Source: Sporodiniella umbellata (Eukaryota > Mucoromycota > Mucoromycetes > Mucorales > Rhizopodaceae). Taken from it: DNA of 64,000 nt. The notes under the pieces are model-generated. The model made no database searches. It was not told the origin of the DNA and saw nothing but the letters and a program-made list of their open reading frames with translations. Numbering within the stretch: the stretch's first letter is position 1; the number at the start of each line of letters is the position of its first letter. A program made the translations under genes and the position numbers. Positions 59,155 through 64,000 of this stretch are shown in pieces. The stretch lies in the NCBI GenBank assembly GCA_025677835.1, contig JAIXMR010000003.1, positions 124,001 to 188,000 of the forward strand, read 5' to 3'.

Positions 59155-60571
59155 GTGAATTCTATCACCAGAGAACAAGCGATTTGCTGCTTTATCATGT
59201 ATCATATAAAGTCAGCGATGCGGATTGGCTACTTCAGATAGAAAGAATAGATCTTGAAGTTTATTTCAGAGAAAACGCTTTGCAGCCCACGTTGCTACAT
59301 ACGCGATCTCTCTTTGCTGACCCTTTCAACATTCACACTTATTCAAGTTCTCGAGAAATACCCGCCGAAAAATTGGCTATTTTAAAAGACCCAAAACCAT
59401 ACACAAATTGAGTTCGAAATCGTTCAGTAACCGATGAGAGATTGAGAATTGGAACTTTGTTTAAATCTATAAAACAAAAAAGTTCAAACTACAGAGACAG
59501 TTATCAGCCTTTTTTTTTTAATCAAAGATTATGACTGTCAAAGAAAAAGTTATGGGGACCCAGATATTTATTTCAAAAATCAAGAAAAATGTTTGTTTTT
59601 AAAAGTCTGTAAAAAAAAAAAAAATATTTTAAGAAATGATTTTGTGTATTTTTATAGTTAGTAGTTGGCAAACTGTTCAATTTGTAAACACCCTCTTTTT
59701 ACATATACAGCCGTTGGATTATGAAATGTACGAGGACAGTATTTACATTTATCAAGGAATACAGCCAGGCTCTTAATGATGTAAAATTTGAAGGTTTCAG
59801 TGAATGGGCTGTCCATAGAAACTTATCTTTGTCTAGAAGTATTTTCTATGTTAAATATATTGGAAAAACCAAACATAAATACCATTATATCTACATTTTG
59901 AAAAATCAGTAATTAGGAAAGACAATGACACTTTTTAGGCGTTTATTTTTTCTAATGTGCATAAAAGTAATTAATACTCTGCTTTAGGCGAGAGGATTTT
60001 GGAAATACAAAATAATTTTACTGAATGCCATGAATTTTTAGGTGATCCATATGTGGAACATCACATAATCATAGGGTTTGTTGACTGTTTGTTGGAGGAA
60101 ATCGAAAAAAGCAGAAGATAGTTACTGCTTGGTATGCATTGCGCCGACCTGAAAGTAAGGTTACTCTCGACAAAAGTCTATACCAATGTTCCTGTTGACT
60201 CAAAAGAATACAAAAGCGAATTAATGCGCTTAATAAGAGCAGACGGCGATACTAAATTCAAGTATAAACAGCAATAAAAAAAGACCACGTTGAGTAACCT
60301 GTTAACTTCTCTGTACTTTAACAGAGTTCGAATCAAAGATTTATGCTAAAAAAAGGTGTGCCTTGCTCTTAACAACTTAAACGATTTGAAGCCTAGACGA
60401 GACCAGCTAAAAGACTATCTAATGTAAGTTGTCTTTGTATCTTCATGATAGGCTCATTTCTCTACTAGAAAACATCTAAGTATCAAAAATATTGTATTTC
60501 CTAAACCGTTCTTTAGCAAAAAAAAAAAAACACATATTTTCGACACAAAAGAACTTATCAACTCGATATAA
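59155..60571 (+). pseudogene. unknown-family protein, degenerate array copy 2
   Basis: Collinear with copies 1 and 3 but broken. At 59155 NSITREQAICCF aligns to TITREKAVCLF, but with GTG in place of ATG. A frameshift follows, then YKVSDADWLLQIERIDLEVY and LLHTRSLFADPFNIHTY. Further on come FVNTLFLHIQPLDYEMYED, a frameshift, FEGFSEWAVHRNLSLSRSIF, GERILEIQNNFTECHEFLG, CLALNNLNDLKPRRDQLKDY and KNIVFPKPFFSKKKK, ending at a stop at 60569-60571. The missing start, frameshifts and in-frame stops mark it as a pseudogene. The intron position after LG also has a GA at the donor (59917), as in copy 1. Confidence 0.75.
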
Positions 60572-61384
60572 CTTGCAAAATGTAAAATAACACAACCTAT
60601 TGAATTATAAAAAAAAAACAAGTTTGAGGGTTTGCAGATATAATAAAACGCGTATCAAGAAACGTTGTGTGGGATCATCTTGACGTTTTAAGCTTTAGGT
60701 GGTTTGAGCATATGCGCTGAACCAAAAAGGTTGTAACAATATGTGTATGCTTCAAAGTCCTTTCACTGGTTCGGACATCGTCACCTTCTGTCAAAAAAGC
60801 AATTCACAAAAAAGATTTAAAGTGCGTCATGAAACAAGTGCACCATGAATTGAAAAAGAGCGAGAACAATTACTCGGTATAACAATTGCCTTACAGGTCT
60901 TTACTTTAATAAAAAATTGTATTTCTAGTGAATTCGTTCAAATGATTATATGAGTCAATAACGATACACCTTTCTATTCAGCTTACGATGAATTGTTTTT
61001 TTTTACAAAGCACTCTTTTTTTATGACGCGCTTTGAATTTATTTTTGTGCATCGCCTTTTTGGCAATACACAAGAAGAGCGATGTCTCTGGTAAAGCGGC
61101 AACTGACCTTCATCAAGCTTTGGCGTTTTTTTTATTGCAGATGAAAAAACCCTAAAAAAAAAAAGAGGTCTACTTTTGTCTAATAGCTGAGCTTTTTTAA
61201 ATTTTTAGTCATTTTAAAGAAAACGTCAATTGACAGTGATGAGACATTGTTTCTCTTCTCAAACGTTGTCATTGGCAGGCGCTTTTTTTGACTTTTAATT
61301 TTCAACTGCAGTTATTATCCTAGAGTACAATCAAGTGGGTCGAAATTTTTTTTTTCTTTCGTGCTAGCAACACGAAAAAAAAAA
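60572..61384. other. spacer between array copies 2 and 3
   Basis: AT-rich with several short poly-A/poly-T tracts; contains the promoter of copy 3. No gene is supported. Confidence 0.45.
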
Positions 61385-64000
61385 ATGGAAACTATAACAA
61401 GAGAGAGGGCTATTTGTATGTTCTATCATGAGCCTTACGACATAAATTTAGCCAAAAAACTTCTCAGCTCTATCGAATCGATTGGTTTAGCAATTTGCTA
61501 TAGCCAAGACCCTCAGCAGCCGATACTTTTACACGAAAGAGCCGTTTTTGGAGATCCCTATAGCTTTAAAGTATATCGAACAGAGGGGAGCCAACCCAAA
61601 AAAATCGCAGATATAGGAAATTTAGAAGCTGAGACTGTAGAGCTAAAGGGGTCAAAAGATGAAACTATAAATATGGAGAAACCAAAAGTTGATTTTAAAA
61701 AAAAAAAGGAGTCAGAGGTTGAAGCCTTAGACACAAGAGAGCTACAAGATAAACAGTATGCTACCAGCAAACCACTCAGACAAAAAAAAAAGCGTGGACG
61801 CCCACCTAAAAGTGCTGGAAATGCTTTGTCTATAGGTCTCTCAACGTATGTACCTATACGTAAGTAATTCAATTACCTATGTTTTGTTAAAAAAAAAAAA
61901 TGCTAATATTCGTTACCCCTACAGCTGATAGATACCAGGCTTGCTACTTCATTAATTCTACCTTTACGCCCTACCTTATTGGTGATCCACATTTATATCA
62001 AAACCGAAACATAAACTTCCAAGACATTTTGGATACCATATCACCCTACTCAACTGCCTTTGTCTCAGTAAACCCAGTGTCGTTTGCTTCTTGGTGTGGT
62101 AGAATGGGGCTTTTTGTGATAAGGTCGAAGCGTATATTAGTTACGATGAGTAGAAATCGACAACTGTCTTACCGTAATGTTTATATGTTGAAACCAGAGC
62201 ACTTGGGTATGAAGTTTAAAAGATTCAATATTGTAATTTGTACTATTAACAATGCATTTTTAGACGATGCCTTCATGGACACAACCGTGTATCTACCTCA
62301 GCACCAATACTACATCAAGTCCTATATGAAAAAAGGATACTCACTAGTTGGATATATACAACAATTTTCAGAGGATGTTGACCTAGTCAATGAAGAGATG
62401 ATAGAGCTAGTAAGTGACAATATGAGGTTTAGATCGTTTGTCAATAAGGTCTTTGTCAGCCCTTGTTGTAAAAAAGGTCAAAAAATCATGAGCCGCGACC
62501 AAAAATTACAACAAGGAACACTGCAATACGGCAATATACACGGTAACTAAAGCTTTCTCTTTTTTACACCTACTGCTGAACTTATATTGATACCATTTAG
62601 ACATGTGTGATTTTATCTCTTCGCAGACCAACTCCTGTCTTGTGTTACAGGACTTTGAGAGCCTCACAACGGACAAAGAGGATTTCAAGGCCTTTTTGAT
62701 GTAGGATATTCGCTTAACTAAAAATTCATCCATTCATTTATTTCTCTTCCCCTACCCCTTGCAACAGAAACAACCCAAAACTTAAAGTGATTATACTTAA
62801 TAAGCTGATACGAAGCCCTGAAAAGCAAATATATGAAACAGAGTATCTTCTAGAACACGGACTGGACGATATATTTGGCAATAAAACGACTGAATCTAAC
62901 GAAGCGACAATACCTAAAAAGGCGTCTAAAAGGGATAGACCAGCCCTTTCCCACGAAACGGTTGTAGACAGTGTGTGTGTAGAAACAGCAAAGGACGAGC
63001 CCGGGCCCAGCAGAGTCATTGAAACTATCAAAGCGACCCCATTGGATAAAACAACAAAATCAGACAAGGCAACACAAGCTGATAAAGTACCCAAACCGAG
63101 CAAAGCGGAAGAGGTACCAAAGTCGAGTAAAGCAGCCAAAGCAGAAAAAGCGCCAAAAGTAACAAAAGCAGCCAAAGTAAAAAAAGCACCAAAAGTAACA
63201 AAAGCAGCCAAAGCAACAAAACCGAACAAAAGAATCAATTCTGACGAAGAGAACGTACCTTACAAGACCCCCAATTTTAGCAAACTAGTTGAAGCTTTCA
63301 GCGGCCCAAACTCTGCCAAGGCGGCTGAAATCAGCAAAAACCTAGAGTCCAGTGTGAGCGAACTCTTTCGGATCTATAGATCGGTTCAATCCAACGAAAC
63401 TAGCAAAGTAACACAACAGCAAAAAACGTCATCTTCTACTAAAAAAGTGAATGATAAAACACCTCTATTGAACCATAGCCCTAAACCTGTGCCGTTGGAT
63501 AAAAATTATATGAACAGTTTACAAGATATCATTGACAGTATTCTCCAGAGGGCACACACAGACATATCAAAGGCATCAAATAAAAAAAAGAGGGAGCCTT
63601 CAAAAAAAGGGGCAAGGAAAGAACAGGTTGAAAGCTCTGCAGTTCACAGCAAAAAGTCAGATACTGACAGCAACAAAAGAGAAGTACATGATGACACACC
63701 CTTGAAGTGTTTGGATGATATAGAAGAGCTTTCGGATACACAGAGCGTGTACGACATTGAAAATGAGGTTGAGAAGCTTTCTGTTCCAGAGAATTTTGCA
63801 TATCACAAAATAGATACATATTTCTCTAAAATCAAACTGGAAGATACAACTGAAAAAGTAGATCAAAAGCCCTCTATTACCAAACCGGTACCTGTTCATG
63901 AACAGACGCTTGAGGTCAAAAAAAAAAGCAACGAGTATTCTGTGAATGGTTTCTTTTCTATGAAAGAAACGGATAAGCTCCGCTTTTCTCCTAAAGTAGT
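61385..64000 (+). CDS. unknown-family protein, array copy 3 (partial)
   Basis: Third paralogue, still open at the window end. It starts at the ATG at 61385 (METITRERAICMFYHEPY), aligned with the copy 1 start. Shared blocks are AICYSQDPQQPILLHERAVF, CYFINSTFTPYLIGDPHLYQ, FASWCGRMGLFVIRSKR, CLVLQDFESLTTDKEDFKAF and NNPKLKVIILNKLI. Unique features: an AT-hook KKRGRPPK (about residues 135-142), and after the shared region a long disordered extension with a histone-H1-like lysine/alanine tract (PKVTKAAKVKKAPKVTKAAK, DNA 63150-63210). Introns include 61860-~61924 and a 57-nt GT-AG intron at 62207-62263 that is in frame and stop-free, so retention is also possible. A DNA/chromatin-associated role is inferred from the AT-hook and basic tail only. 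Confidence 0.75.
63030..63232 (+). repeat. Lys/Ala-rich coding repeat
   Basis: Imperfect repeats of about 21-30 bp encode K(A/V)xKAxK units within array copy 3 and produce the H1-like basic tract. Confidence 0.6.

Noticed and set aside
1..64000. CRISPR arrays, rRNA or tRNA genes, riboswitches
   Set aside because: None seen; the sequence is eukaryotic and no regularly spaced direct repeats or conserved RNA cores were found by eye.

Overview
The window looks like nuclear DNA of an early-diverging fungus, most likely Mucoromycota (Mucor/Rhizopus-like). It is AT-rich with very many long A/T homopolymers. Its genes have short GT-AG introns (about 45-100 nt) whose splice sites rebuild conserved proteins exactly. 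It carries relics of Mucorales-type Tc1/mariner transposases, and it encodes a U11/U12 35K protein of the minor spliceosome, which yeasts lack. The phylum assignment is an inference; no rRNA, tRNA or mitochondrial marker was seen.

Layout. 1.4-8.5 kb: homeobox factor (+), enolase-phosphatase E1 (+), ARP4 actin-related protein (-), divergent FNIP/Lst4-like folliculin-interacting protein (+), and a small convergent ORF (-). 8.5-23.4 kb: a gene-poor stretch with decayed Tc1/mariner transposases, a shared inverted-repeat fragment, and a broken copy of an uncharacterised gene that looks lineage-specific. 23.6 kb: a small TATA-driven ORF. 26-38.5 kb: gene-dense block with a ThrE/Prm10-like membrane protein (+), eIF1A (-), U11/U12-35K (+), a helical protein of unknown function (+), a PPZ-type phosphatase (+), a CLIP-170-type CAP-Gly protein (-), a Nudix ADP-ribose pyrophosphatase (+) and Mediator subunit Med8 (+). 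40.5-45.7 kb: kinesin-3 (+). 46.2-50.4 kb: a disrupted coiled-coil gene (-) and Elongator Elp3 (-). 50.5-51.6 kb: a 1.08-kb non-autonomous element with ~164-bp terminal inverted repeats, sitting just upstream of Elp3. 52.0-55.7 kb: a Ser/Pro-rich protein with SxIP motifs (+) and a C2H2 zinc-finger factor (+). 57.2-64.0 kb: a tandem array of three paralogues of a family I do not recognise (+). The middle copy is a pseudogene. The third has an AT-hook and a lysine-rich tail and runs off the window.

Most genes are ordinary housekeeping genes. Several products relate to microtubules (kinesin-3, CLIP-170, the SxIP protein), transcription/chromatin (Med8, ARP4, Elp3, homeobox and zinc-finger factors) or nutrient/TOR signalling (FNIP), but nothing suggests co-regulation. 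The most novel content is the 57-64 kb paralogue array, the inverted-repeat element beside Elp3, and the disrupted coiled-coil gene at 46-48 kb. Exon boundaries were worked out by hand from splice motifs, reading frame and conserved protein blocks.
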